A stretch of DNA of 64,000 bases from an uncultured Lachnospiraceae bacterium (GTDB lineage Bacteria > Bacillota > Clostridia > Lachnospirales > Lachnospiraceae). The notes under the pieces were generated by a model. That model was given only the letters and a program-made list of their open reading frames with translations, made no database searches and was not told where the DNA came from. This document shows, piece after piece, positions 34,878-42,878 of the stretch (position 1 is its first letter; each line of letters begins with the position of its first letter). The position numbers and the translations under genes are program-made. The DNA is taken from assembly GCA_910586125.1 (NCBI GenBank), contig CAJUHP010000011.1:27826-91825 (forward strand), written 5' to 3'.

Positions 34878-37010
34878 ATGGGAACCAAAATAACAAGACG
34901 TGATTTTTTGAAAGGTACGGCTCTGGGCGCAGTCAGCGCAGCCGCAGCCGGTATCCTGGGCGGATGTGCAAAGGAAAGCTCCGCCTCTGAAAAAGAAAGC
35001 ACCACCGGCAAAGAGAGCACGGCCTCCAGCCAGGAAAGCTCTACCGCCGGCAAGGAAACCGTCGCTTCCGGCACCTACATTCCCGGCACCTATTCGGCAA
35101 CTGCGCAGGGAATCGGAACGGTGACTGTAACCATGACGTTTGACGCGGAGAAGATCACCGACGTCGTTGTGGATGTGTCCCAGGAGACCCCCGATATCGG
35201 AGGCAAGTACGGCGATGAACTGGCGAAAATGATTCTGACAGCTCAAAGCGCCGAGATCGACACAATCAGCGGCGCCACCACCACTGCCAGCGCCGCCGCC
35301 AAGGCCGCCGCCTCCTGTATTGCGCAGGCGAAGGGAGAGGAAGTAAAAACCGACAGCTCGGCTTCCGCCGATTTTACGGTGCCGCCCGCTCTGACAGCGG
35401 AAGAAGTAAAAGCCAGTTCCTGCGAGCTGGGAGCCATCACGCCCGACGAGATAAAAGAGTTTGAAGTCGTGGTAGTCGGCGCCGGCGCAGCCGGTGTTCC
35501 TGCCGCAGGTTTTGCCGCGGAGGCCGGCGTCAAGGTAGCTTTGCTGCAGAGAGAGGCCAGCGTTGTCTCTCAGGGCAACTGCGGTTCTGCCATCATCAAA
35601 TCCCGTTCTACTGAGGCCGGCATCCGCAAGTGGGTTCACCACACGAACGGACTCAATGACTGGCGTTCGGATACCCGTCTTTTACAGGCATATGCCGATC
35701 ATTCAGAAGAGGCTTTGATCTGGTATTTAAACCGCGCCGGCCTGACGGCGGAGACGGAGTACGGCGACGGCTCCAAGATTGACGACAACGCCCGCTGCAG
35801 CGAGCTGCTGAACAACGGCAACGGCATGTTTGCATTTATGAGCACCAGCCAGGATCTCACAGGAATGTGGAGCGATCGTCTGGACAGCTATGATTACGGC
35901 GACGACCACTGCTATTTTATGGCTCCCTGGATCGGCCCCAAGCCTCAAAATGTCGGCAACACCCTCCAGCTTGTTCTGGACAACGTGGCCTCCCAATGCT
36001 CAAACCTAGAGATTTTCTACAGTATGCCGGCTGTTCAGCTTGTGACGGACGGAGGGAAAGTCACCGGTGTCATCGCCAAAAACGCAGACGGCAAATACAT
36101 TCAGTTTAACGCGGCCAAAGGCGTGATTCTGGCTACGGGCGACTACATGAACAACGACGCCATGGTTGCGCGCTGGTGTCCGGATGTGGCGGATTTTGAC
36201 AAAAAGCAGTACCATAAAACCGGCGACGGACACATACTTGCGCTCAGCGCAGGCGCAAAAATGGAAAATCTGGGCCACACGAAAATGATGCATGACTTTG
36301 ACTCCGGACTGATGTACGAAGAACCGTTTTTGTATGTCAATATGGACGGCGAGCGCTTTACCAACGAGTACACCGGATTTGTATATATGGGCAACATTCT
36401 GAAATATCAGAGAGGATTCCAGGGACAGAATGTGGATGCCAATCATCCGGACGGTTCCCGCGGCTGGTACTGCACAATCTATGACAGCAGCTACGAGAGC
36501 TGGCCGGCCGAAGAATTTGTCAGCAGCATGGTACCGGCTGCCGCCATGCAGAAATACATACCCGGCGCGGTGGAAAATCCCACCGGCGTGTTCGCGAACT
36601 TGATCGACAGCCACTGCTGCGACACGCTGGAGGAGCTGGCCGCGGAGCTGGGCATTCCGGCCGACACGCTTACGGCTACGGTCGAGCGCTACAACGAGCT
36701 CTGCGAAGCCGGCAGCGACAGCGACTTCGGCAAGCCGGCCAAATACATGCATCCCATCAAGACCGGCCCGTTCTGGGGCGTGCGCAAACATATCCGCGTG
36801 TCGGCTCTGTGTTCCGGCGTGACGATCAATGAGAACGGACAGGCGCTGGATGCCGCCGGACAGGTAATCGACGGCCTTTACTGCGTCGGCAATCTGGGCG
36901 GTCCGTTCTATGGCGGCAACGATTATCCGTTCCATCAGACCGGCCTGTCTCTGGGACGCTGCTATACATTTGGTATGCTGGCCGGCAAGCATGCCGCATC
37001 CAAAGCCTAA
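34878..37010 (+). CDS. Secreted FMN-binding/FAD-dependent fumarate-reductase-like flavoprotein
   Basis: A 710-residue exported lipoprotein. The start combines a Tat motif (RRDFLK, residues 7-12) with a lipobox (LGGC, Cys30). Residues 60-155 form an FMN-binding domain with the flavinylation motif SGATT (131-135; Thr134 is the likely site of covalent FMN). Residues 195-705 are an FAD-binding oxidoreductase with GAGAAG (201-206) and the family end HQTGLSLGRCYTFGMLAG. Members reduce fumarate, urocanate, cinnamates or other enoates with electrons from membrane flavoproteins, and serve as respiratory reductases in gut anaerobes. The substrate here is unknown. No ApbE flavin transferase is visible in the window. 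The divergent LysR gene is its probable regulator. Confidence 0.85.
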   Translation: MGTKITRRDFLKGTALGAVSAAAAGILGGCAKESSASEKESTTGKESTASSQESSTAGKETVASGTYIPGTYSATAQGIGTVTVTMTFDAEKITDVVVDVSQETPDIGGKYGDELAKMILTAQSAEIDTISGATTTASAAAKAAASCIAQAKGEEVKTDSSASADFTVPPALTAEEVKASSCELGAITPDEIKEFEVVVVGAGAAGVPAAGFAAEAGVKVALLQREASVVSQGNCGSAIIKSRSTEAGIRKWVHHTNGLNDWRSDTRLLQAYADHSEEALIWYLNRAGLTAETEYGDGSKIDDNARCSELLNNGNGMFAFMSTSQDLTGMWSDRLDSYDYGDDHCYFMAPWIGPKPQNVGNTLQLVLDNVASQCSNLEIFYSMPAVQLVTDGGKVTGVIAKNADGKYIQFNAAKGVILATGDYMNNDAMVARWCPDVADFDKKQYHKTGDGHILALSAGAKMENLGHTKMMHDFDSGLMYEEPFLYVNMDGERFTNEYTGFVYMGNILKYQRGFQGQNVDANHPDGSRGWYCTIYDSSYESWPAEEFVSSMVPAAAMQKYIPGAVENPTGVFANLIDSHCCDTLEELAAELGIPADTLTATVERYNELCEAGSDSDFGKPAKYMHPIKTGPFWGVRKHIRVSALCSGVTINENGQALDAAGQVIDGLYCVGNLGGPFYGGNDYPFHQTGLSLGRCYTFGMLAGKHAASKA

Positions 37011-37033
37011 TCGCTTTGCGTTTATTCCCAAGG

Positions 37034-37057
37034 GGGGGCAGATTGCGATCTGCCCCC
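37034..37057 (+). terminator. Terminator after the flavoprotein gene
   Basis: A perfect 10-bp stem, GGGGGCAGAT (37034-37043) with ATCTGCCCCC (37048-37057), and a four-base loop. The following T-run is weak (GTTTT after ten bases). Confidence 0.7.
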
Positions 37058-37169
37058 TGCAAAACGTTTTGGTATCATGCCGATAGGGATATCATATCCC
37101 GCGAAGCGGGCGCATGGGCGGTCAGAAGAATTTTTTGGAAAAAAAGTTAGAAAAAAGTTAAAATTCCTC

Positions 37170-37198
37170 TTGCAAATTTCTTCCCTATGCGGTATACT
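37170..37198 (+). promoter_or_regulatory. Promoter of the S10 operon
   Basis: TTGCAA (37170-37175), 17 bases, TATACT (37193-37198). It would give a leader of about 240 bases before rpsJ. Confidence 0.75.
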
Positions 37199-37204
37199 AC
37201 CCAA

Positions 37205-37440
37205 TGCTGTGACATTGATAGCGATGAAGCGCGAGGTTGCTGTGCGTCCGACGCCATAGGACATGCAGGTTTTTCCGTGGAGCGAATGTCATGTTAGGAA
37301 ACTGACGACAAGTCACTGTACAAAATCGCAAAACCGTCTGCCATCCCGGCAGAGACGACGTGTGTGTTCAGGATACACACGGGAGAGTGTACAGTCACCG
37401 CTTGTCGTACTTCAATCAAAAGTGCGAAAAGGAGGCGACT
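37205..37440 (+). promoter_or_regulatory. Structured S10 operon leader RNA
   Basis: Two domains are visible. The first is closed by TGACATT (37210-37216) with AATGTCA (37285-37291). The second is closed by two stacked helices, ACGACAAG (37305-37312) with CTTGTCGT (37401-37408) and ACTGTACA (37315-37322) with TGTACAGT (37388-37395). Inside them lie a CGTCTGCC-type hairpin (about 37335-37358) and CGTGTGTG (37359-37366) with TACACACG (37374-37381). No terminator with a T-run precedes rpsJ, so control would act on translation or by another mechanism. A ribosomal-protein (L4-like) autoregulatory role is inference. Confidence 0.65.
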
Positions 37441-37446
37441 TTTTTT

Positions 37447-37758
37447 ATGGCAAAACAAGTAATGAGAATCACCCTGAAGGCTTACGATCACAAGCTGGTG
37501 GACCAGTCCGCCGCGAAGATCATCGATACCGTGAAGAAGACCGGTTCTAAGGTGAGCGGTCCTGTGCCGCTGCCGACGAAGAAGGAAGTGGTGACGATTC
37601 TGCGGGCCGTCCACAAATATAAGGACTCCAGAGAGCAGTTTGAGCAGAGAACGCACAAGCGGCTGATCGACATCATCGCTCCCACGCAGAAGACCGTGGA
37701 TGCGCTGTCCAGACTGGAGATGCCGGCCGGCGTGTATATCGATATCAAGATGAAATAA
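37447..37758 (+). CDS. rpsJ: 30S ribosomal protein S10
   Basis: A 103-residue protein, normal length: MAKQVMRITLKAYDHKLVDQ start and GPVPLPTKKEVVTILR near residue 40. S10 also forms the NusE part of antitermination complexes. The start is fixed by AAGGAGG just upstream. It is the first gene of the S10-spc-alpha cluster, with no tuf gene before it. Confidence 0.97.
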   Translation: MAKQVMRITLKAYDHKLVDQSAAKIIDTVKKTGSKVSGPVPLPTKKEVVTILRAVHKYKDSREQFEQRTHKRLIDIIAPTQKTVDALSRLEMPAGVYIDIKMK

Positions 37759-37858
37759 GCCGCAGGCGCAGCAGCTTAATTAAATTAAGAAATCCTGGAT
37801 ACCAAACTAGGATGATTGCGAGAGCAATCCGCTGTAGATTAAACAGGAGGTAAAATTA
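37759..37858 (+). other. rpsJ-rplC spacer with three hairpins
   Basis: This 100-base gap is long for the operon. It holds CTTAAT/ATTAAG (37775-37780 with 37784-37789), ATCCT/AGGAT around 37792-37813, and GATTGC/GCAATC (37814-37819 with 37824-37829), followed by an AGGAGG site. It may influence rplC translation or mRNA processing. Confidence 0.5.
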
Positions 37859-38488
37859 ATGAAGAAAGCGATCTTAGCAACAAAAGTTGGTATGACTCAG
37901 ATCTTCAACGAAGAGGGCATTCTGACCCCCGTTACCGTTTTGCAGGCCGGCCCCTGTGTCGTGACGCAGGTAAAGACCGCGGAGAACGACGGATATGAGG
38001 CGGTGCAGGTGGGCTTCGTTGACAAGAGAGAAAAATTGGTCAACAAACCGCAGCAGGGCCATTTTAAGAAGGCCGGCGTATCCTACAGAAGATATGTCAG
38101 AGAGTTCCGTTTGGAGAACAGCTCCGACTACAAACCGGCCGACGAAATCAGAGCTGACATCTTCTGCGCAGGCGACAAGGTGGACGCCACCGCCATTTCC
38201 AAGGGCAAGGGCTTCCAGGGCGCCATCAAGAGATTCGGCCAGCACAGAGGTCCTATGGCTCACGGTTCCAAATATCACCGTCATCAGGGTTCCAACGGCT
38301 CCGCCACGACTCCCGGCCGCGTGTTTAAGGGCAAGACCATGCCTGGCCATATGGGCGGCGTGAAGGTGACTGTCCAGAATCTGGAAGTTGTCAGAGTGGA
38401 TGCAGCGAACAATGTAATTCTGGTAAAGGGCGCGGTTCCCGGCCCCAGAAAATCCCTAGTGACGCTGAAAGAAACAGTAAAAGCTTAA
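37859..38488 (+). CDS. rplC: 50S ribosomal protein L3
   Basis: A 209-residue protein: MKKAILATKVGMTQIF start and the signature region GHRGPMAHGSKYHRHQGSNG-like loop (read as FGQHRGPMAHGSKYHR) near residues 123-140. L3 is one of the two proteins that start 50S assembly. Confidence 0.97.
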   Translation: MKKAILATKVGMTQIFNEEGILTPVTVLQAGPCVVTQVKTAENDGYEAVQVGFVDKREKLVNKPQQGHFKKAGVSYRRYVREFRLENSSDYKPADEIRADIFCAGDKVDATAISKGKGFQGAIKRFGQHRGPMAHGSKYHRHQGSNGSATTPGRVFKGKTMPGHMGGVKVTVQNLEVVRVDAANNVILVKGAVPGPRKSLVTLKETVKA

Positions 38489-38517
38489 CGCTTTTATGAG
38501 AAAGGAGGAACACACAG

Positions 38518-39222
38518 ATGGCAAACGTAACTGTTTATAATATGCAAGGCAATCATGTTGGGTCCATGGAATTAAACGACAGCGTTTTCGGCGTGGAGGT
38601 CAACGAACATCTGCTGCATCTGGCTGTGACGGCGCAGCAGGCCAATGACCGTCAGGGCAACCAGAAGGCAAAGACTCGTTCCGAGGTGAGCGGCGGCGGA
38701 CGCAAGCCGTGGAAGCAGAAGGGAACGGGCCACGCGAGACAGGGTTCCACCAGAGCGCCTCAGTGGACCGGCGGCGGCGTCGTATTCGCCCCCACCCCCA
38801 GAAGTTATGCGATCAACCTGAACAAGAAGGAGAAGAGAGCGGCGCTTAAGTCCGCGCTGACCTCCCGCGTGCAGGAGAACAAGATGATCGTTCTGGACAG
38901 CCTGAAAATGAACGCGGTCAAGACGAAGGATTTCCAGGAGATACTTGCGGCTCTGCAGAAGGCAGGCGCCCTGGCAATCCGCAAGAGACCGCTGCAGAAT
39001 AAGGCGTCAAAAGATGCGCCGAAGGAGTACAAAGAGACGAAGGATGTAAAGGCTCTGGTGATCCTGGAGGATATGGATCAGAACGTGATTCTGTCCGCCA
39101 GAAATATCGCCGGCGTCAAGACGACCCAGGTGGGCGAGATGAATCCCTATGATATTCTGAAGTATGATACGGTGATCGCCTCCCAGGCTGCCGTGAAGAA
39201 GATCGAGGAGGTATATGCATAA
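38518..39222 (+). CDS. rplD: 50S ribosomal protein L4
   Basis: A 234-residue protein, slightly longer than the usual 205-210. It has the TRSEVSGGGRKPWKQKGTG extended loop near residues 58-76 that lines the exit tunnel. An insert at about 160-180 (RPLQNKASKDAPKEYKETK) accounts for the extra length. In several bacteria L4 represses its own S10 operon. Its stop codon overlaps the rplW start by one base. Confidence 0.96.
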   Translation: MANVTVYNMQGNHVGSMELNDSVFGVEVNEHLLHLAVTAQQANDRQGNQKAKTRSEVSGGGRKPWKQKGTGHARQGSTRAPQWTGGGVVFAPTPRSYAINLNKKEKRAALKSALTSRVQENKMIVLDSLKMNAVKTKDFQEILAALQKAGALAIRKRPLQNKASKDAPKEYKETKDVKALVILEDMDQNVILSARNIAGVKTTQVGEMNPYDILKYDTVIASQAAVKKIEEVYA

Positions 39223-39521
39223 TGGCCGACATTAAGTATTATGACGTGATAAAGAAACCGGTTATCACCGAGAAGAGCATGAACGAGATGGCCCTGAAGA
39301 AATACACCTTCCTGGTTCATCCCGAAGCCAATAAGAGCATGATTAAGGAAGCCGTTGAGAAGATGTTTGCCGGAGCCAAGGTGGCCAAGGTCAACACGAT
39401 GAACTATGACGGCAAGGAGAAGAGACGCGGCACGGTTTACGGCCGGACGGCCAAGACCAAGAAAGCCATCGTCCAACTGACCGCCGACAGCGCGGATATC
39501 GAGCTGTTCGAGGGGCTGTAA
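39222..39521 (+). CDS. rplW: 50S ribosomal protein L23
   Basis: A 99-residue protein: YYDVIKKPVITEKSM start and the basic loop NYDGKEKRRGTVYGR near residues 61-75. L23 sits at the tunnel exit and is the docking site for trigger factor and SRP. The start overlaps rplD (TAATG), implying coupled translation. Confidence 0.97.
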   Translation: MADIKYYDVIKKPVITEKSMNEMALKKYTFLVHPEANKSMIKEAVEKMFAGAKVAKVNTMNYDGKEKRRGTVYGRTAKTKKAIVQLTADSADIELFEGL

Positions 39522-39583
39522 GGCTGCGAGCAGCCGATTAAACGCAGACATGCGTGATATGAAAATGTAAAGGAGTGACAATC

Positions 39584-40417
39584 ATGGGAATCAAAACCTA
39601 TAATCCCTATACCCCGTCCAGAAGACATATGACCGGACTGGATTTCTCCGAGATCACAAAGAAGAATCCGGAGAAGTCTCTGACCGTTTCTCTGAAAAAG
39701 AACGCCGGACGCAACAACCAGGGCAAGATCACGGTTCGTCACCGCGGGGGCGGCACCAGAAGAAAATACAGAATCATTGATTTCAAGAGATATAAAGACG
39801 GTGTTCCCGGCACGGTAGTCGGCATCGAGTACGATCCCAACCGCAGCGCCAACATCGCTCTGATCTCCTATGCGGACGGCGAGAAAACCTATATTCTGGC
39901 TCCGGAAGGACTGACTGACGGCATGAAGATCATGAACGGCGAACATGCCGAGGCCAGACTGGGCAACTGCCTGCCTCTTCAGAATATCCCGATCGGCGCC
40001 CAGGTTCACAATATCGAGATGCACCCCGGCAAGGGCGGTCAGCTTGTTCGCTCCGCCGGCACCAGCGCGCAGCTTATGGCAAAGGAAGGCAAGTACGCCA
40101 CCCTGCGTCTTCCCTCCGGCGAGATGAGAATGGTTCCCATCGTCTGCCGCGCTACCATCGGCGTAGTGGGCAACGGCGAGCATTCCCTGGTAAATGTGGG
40201 TAAGGCCGGCCGCAAGCGCCACATGGGCATCCGTCCTACGGTTCGCGGTTCCGTTATGAACCCTAACGATCATCCTCACGGCGGCGGCGAAGGCAAGACC
40301 GGTATCGGCCGTCCTGGTCCCAGCACCCCTTGGGGCAAGCCTGCTCTGGGTCTGAAGACCAGAAAGAAGAACAAGCAGTCCAACAAGTTGATCGTAAGAA
40401 GACGCAACGGTAAATAA
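39584..40417 (+). CDS. rplB: 50S ribosomal protein L2
   Basis: A 277-residue protein: MGIKTYNPYTPSRR start, TVRHRGGGTRRKYR-type segment near 53, and the conserved C-terminal HPHGGGEGKTGIG motif near 226-238, which is close to the peptidyl-transferase centre. An in-frame GTG at 39575 overlaps the AAAGGAG site, so the ATG at 39584 is used. Confidence 0.97.
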   Translation: MGIKTYNPYTPSRRHMTGLDFSEITKKNPEKSLTVSLKKNAGRNNQGKITVRHRGGGTRRKYRIIDFKRYKDGVPGTVVGIEYDPNRSANIALISYADGEKTYILAPEGLTDGMKIMNGEHAEARLGNCLPLQNIPIGAQVHNIEMHPGKGGQLVRSAGTSAQLMAKEGKYATLRLPSGEMRMVPIVCRATIGVVGNGEHSLVNVGKAGRKRHMGIRPTVRGSVMNPNDHPHGGGEGKTGIGRPGPSTPWGKPALGLKTRKKNKQSNKLIVRRRNGK

Positions 40418-40432
40418 TAAGGAGGTAGACCC

Positions 40433-40711
40433 ATGGCACGTTCATTAAAAAAAGGACCCTTTGCGGATGCGCATTTACTGAAAAAGGTGGATGCCATGAA
40501 CGCATCCGGCCAGAAGCAGGTCATTAAGACCTGGTCCCGCCGGTCCACGATTTTCCCGCAGATGGTTGGTCATACAATCGCGGTTCACGACGGCAGAAGA
40601 CATGTGCCGGTGTATATCACCGAGGACATGGTCGGCCATAAGTTAGGCGAGTTCGTGGCGACGAGAACCTACAGAGGCCACGGAAAAGACGAGAAAAAGT
40701 CCCGTCGTTAA
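40433..40711 (+). CDS. rpsS: 30S ribosomal protein S19
   Basis: A 92-residue protein: MARSLKKGPFADAHLLKK start, TWSRRSTIFPQMVGHTIAVH near 32-51 and the KLGEFVATRTYRGH C-terminal segment. It binds the head of the 30S subunit with S13. A GGAGGT site lies just upstream. Confidence 0.97.
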   Translation: MARSLKKGPFADAHLLKKVDAMNASGQKQVIKTWSRRSTIFPQMVGHTIAVHDGRRHVPVYITEDMVGHKLGEFVATRTYRGHGKDEKKSRR

Positions 40712-40737
40712 TCGGGTAAGGAAAGGAGGTTTTATCC

Positions 40738-41124
40738 ATGGCAAAAGGACATAGATCCCAGATAAAGAGAGAGAGAAATGAGAATAAGGACGTAAGACCC
40801 TCCGCAAAGCTGTCGTATGCGCGGGTGTCCGTCCAGAAAGCCTGCTTTGTATTAGACGCCATCCGAGGAAAGGATGTGGAGACCGCTCTCGGTATCCTGA
40901 CATACAACCCCAGATACGCTTCTACTTTGATAAAGAAACTGTTGGAATCCGCCGTTGCCAACGCGGAGAACAACAACGGCATGAACGCCGGCAACCTGTA
41001 TATTGAGGAGTGCTACGCCAACAAGGGGCCGACGATGAAGAGAATCAAACCGAGGGCACAGGGACGGGCTTATCGCATCGAGAAGAGAATGAGCCACATC
41101 ACCATTGTGCTGAATGAAAAGTAA
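40738..41124 (+). CDS. rplV: 50S ribosomal protein L22
   Basis: A 128-residue protein with AKLSYARVSVQKACFVLDAIRG near 23 and the C-terminal tunnel loop region ending MKRIKPRAQGRAYRIEKRMSH (split over residues 100-121). It contacts all 23S domains and lines the exit tunnel where macrolides bind. Confidence 0.97.
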   Translation: MAKGHRSQIKRERNENKDVRPSAKLSYARVSVQKACFVLDAIRGKDVETALGILTYNPRYASTLIKKLLESAVANAENNNGMNAGNLYIEECYANKGPTMKRIKPRAQGRAYRIEKRMSHITIVLNEK

Positions 41125-41135
41125 GGAGGGCGGAC

Positions 41136-41789
41136 ATGGGACAGAAAGTGAATCCTCATGGACTGAGAGTTGGAATCATTAAAGACTGGGATTCCAAGTG
41201 GTATGCAGAAGCGGATTTTGCCGACAATCTGATCGAAGATTACGAGATCCGCACATTTCTGAAAAAGAAATTATACGCTGCAGGCGTTTCCAAAATTGAG
41301 ATCGAGAGAGCCAGCGACCGCGTCAAAGTGATCATCTACACGGCCAAGCCCGGCATCGTGATCGGCAAGGGCGGCGCGGAGATCGAGAAGCTCAAGAGCG
41401 AAGTCCAGAAGATGACCGGCAAGAAGCTTTTCATCGACATCAAGGAAGTAAAGAGACCGGATCGGGATGCGCAGCTTGTCGCGGAGAATATTGCCGCACA
41501 GCTTGAGAATCGTGTTTCTTTCCGCCGGGCGATGAAGTCCACGATGCAGAGAACGATGAAAGCCGGTGCCAAGGGAATCAAGGCATGCGTAGGCGGCCGT
41601 CTGGGCGGCGCGGAGATCGCCCGTTCCGAGCACTACAGCGAAGGCACGATCCCGCTGCAGACGCTGCGGGCCGATATCGACTACGGTTTTGCAGAGGCTG
41701 CCACCACCTACGGCCGTCTGGGCGTGAAGGTGTGGATCTACAAGGGCGAGGTTCTTCCTGCCAAAACCAAGGAAGGGAGCGAGAAATAA
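41136..41789 (+). CDS. rpsC: 30S ribosomal protein S3
   Basis: A 217-residue protein: GQKVNPHGLRVGIIKDWDS start, KH domain with GIVIGKGGAEIEKLK near 71-85, and a C-terminal domain with RLGGAEIARSEHYSEG. It helps to form the mRNA entry channel. It starts 11 bases after rplV. Confidence 0.97.
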   Translation: MGQKVNPHGLRVGIIKDWDSKWYAEADFADNLIEDYEIRTFLKKKLYAAGVSKIEIERASDRVKVIIYTAKPGIVIGKGGAEIEKLKSEVQKMTGKKLFIDIKEVKRPDRDAQLVAENIAAQLENRVSFRRAMKSTMQRTMKAGAKGIKACVGGRLGGAEIARSEHYSEGTIPLQTLRADIDYGFAEAATTYGRLGVKVWIYKGEVLPAKTKEGSEK

Positions 41790-41791
41790 TT

Positions 41792-42232
41792 ATGTTGATG
41801 CCGAAGAGAGTAAAACGTCGTAAACAGTTCCGCGGAACGATGGCCGGCAAAGCTACCAGGGGCAACCGCATCACCAACGGTGAGTACGGCCTGATCGCTA
41901 CCGAGCCCTGCTGGATCAAGTCCAATCAGATCGAGGCAGCCCGTGTTGCCATGACCCGTTATATCAAGCGCGGCGGTAAAGTCTGGATCAAGATTTTCCC
42001 TGACAAGCCCGTGACGACCAAACCGGCCGAGACTCGTATGGGTTCCGGTAAGGGCGCCCTGGAATACTGGGTAGCCGTAGTAAAGCCGGAGCGCGTATTG
42101 TTCGAGATCGCAGGCGTACCCGAAGAGACGGCGAAAGAGGCACTTCGTCTGGCCATGCATAAGCTGCCCTGCAAGTGCAAAATCGCTTCCCGTGAAGATT
42201 TAGAAGGCGGTGATGACAGTGAAAACGAATAA
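41792..42232 (+). CDS. rplP: 50S ribosomal protein L16
   Basis: A 146-residue protein: MLMPKRVKRRKQFRGTMAG start, GRITKR-like GEYGLIATEPCWI near 34 and GKGALEYWVAVVKP near 85. L16 organises the tRNA-binding and peptidyl-transferase region. The frame is open upstream within rpsC, but only this ATG fits the family. Its end overlaps the start of rpmC. Confidence 0.96.
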   Translation: MLMPKRVKRRKQFRGTMAGKATRGNRITNGEYGLIATEPCWIKSNQIEAARVAMTRYIKRGGKVWIKIFPDKPVTTKPAETRMGSGKGALEYWVAVVKPERVLFEIAGVPEETAKEALRLAMHKLPCKCKIASREDLEGGDDSENE

Positions 42233-42428
42233 ATATGTAGAGGATCTGAAGAAGAAGACGGCGGCGGAGCTGAGCAACGAGCTGGTAGCCGCAAAGAAGG
42301 AACTGTTCAACCTGAGATTTCAGAACGCAACAAATCAGTTGGATAACACTGGCCGGATCAAGGAAGTTCGCAGAAACATCGCCCGCATTCAGACAGTGAT
42401 CACTGAGAAGTCCGGCGCTGTGCAATAA
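42213..42428 (+). CDS. rpmC: 50S ribosomal protein L29
   Basis: About 71 residues forming two long helices: KTNKYVEDLKKKTAAELSNE and ELFNLRFQNATNQLDNT, then RIKEVRRNIARIQTV. It lies next to L23 at the tunnel exit. The start is ambiguous: GTG 42210, ATG 42213 or GTG 42219 (giving MKTNKY, the usual family start). GAAGG at 42203-42207 is compatible with the second and third. It overlaps rplP by about 20 bases. Confidence 0.93.
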   Translation: MTVKTNKYVEDLKKKTAAELSNELVAAKKELFNLRFQNATNQLDNTGRIKEVRRNIARIQTVITEKSGAVQ

Positions 42429-42449
42429 TCCTGAAAGGAGGAATTTGTT

Positions 42450-42704
42450 GTGGATAGAAATTTGAGAAAAACCCGTACCGGCAAGGTAGTCAGCGATAAG
42501 ATGGACAAAACCATCGTGGTGGCCGTGGTGGACCATGTAAAACACCCTCTGTACGGCAAGATCGTGAAGAGAACCTACAAGCTGAAGGCTCATGATGAGA
42601 AGAACGAATGCGCCATCGGTGATACCGTAAAGGTGATGGAAACCCGTCCTCTGTCTAAGGATAAGAGATGGAGACTGGTGGAGATCATTGAAAAAGCGAA
42701 GTAA
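42450..42704 (+). CDS. rpsQ: 30S ribosomal protein S17
   Basis: An 84-residue protein beginning with GTG after AAAGGAGG: MDRNLRKTRTGKVVSDKMDK, then the signature HPLYGKIVKRTYKLKAHDE near 31-49. S17 is a primary 16S-binding protein of the 30S body. A triple tandem repeat separates it from rplN. Confidence 0.96.
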   Translation: MDRNLRKTRTGKVVSDKMDKTIVVAVVDHVKHPLYGKIVKRTYKLKAHDEKNECAIGDTVKVMETRPLSKDKRWRLVEIIEKAK

Positions 42705-42708
42705 GGTG

Positions 42709-42864
42709 AATACCACAGGGGTATCCCACTATGTCCTGGAAACACGGACATGAATAAGGAAATACCGCAAGGGTATCCCATTATGTCCTGGAAACACGGA
42801 CATGAATAAGGAAATACCGCAAGGGTATCCCATTATGTCCTGAGAACACGGACATGAATAAGGA
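42709..42864 (+). repeat. Three tandem 52-bp double-hairpin repeats in the ribosomal operon
   Basis: Copies at 42709-42760, 42761-42812 and 42813-42864 have a period of exactly 52 bases. Each can form two hairpins: ATACC with GGTAT, then ATGTCC with GGACAT. Copies 1 and 2 differ at three positions and copies 2 and 3 at two adjacent positions (GG-A versus AG-order change), all outside the stems. There is no open reading frame across the array on the plus strand. The last copy ends directly before the AAAGGAG site of rplN. Confidence 0.9.
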
Positions 42865-42878
42865 AAGGAGTAATAGGC

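Noticed and set aside
37263..37550. Small open frames across the rpsJ leader
   Set aside because: They have no family resemblance and run through paired leader sequence and into rpsJ in another frame.
42709..42864. CRISPR-like reading of the 52-bp repeats
   Set aside because: The units are directly adjacent with no variable spacers, only three copies exist, and no cas gene is near.
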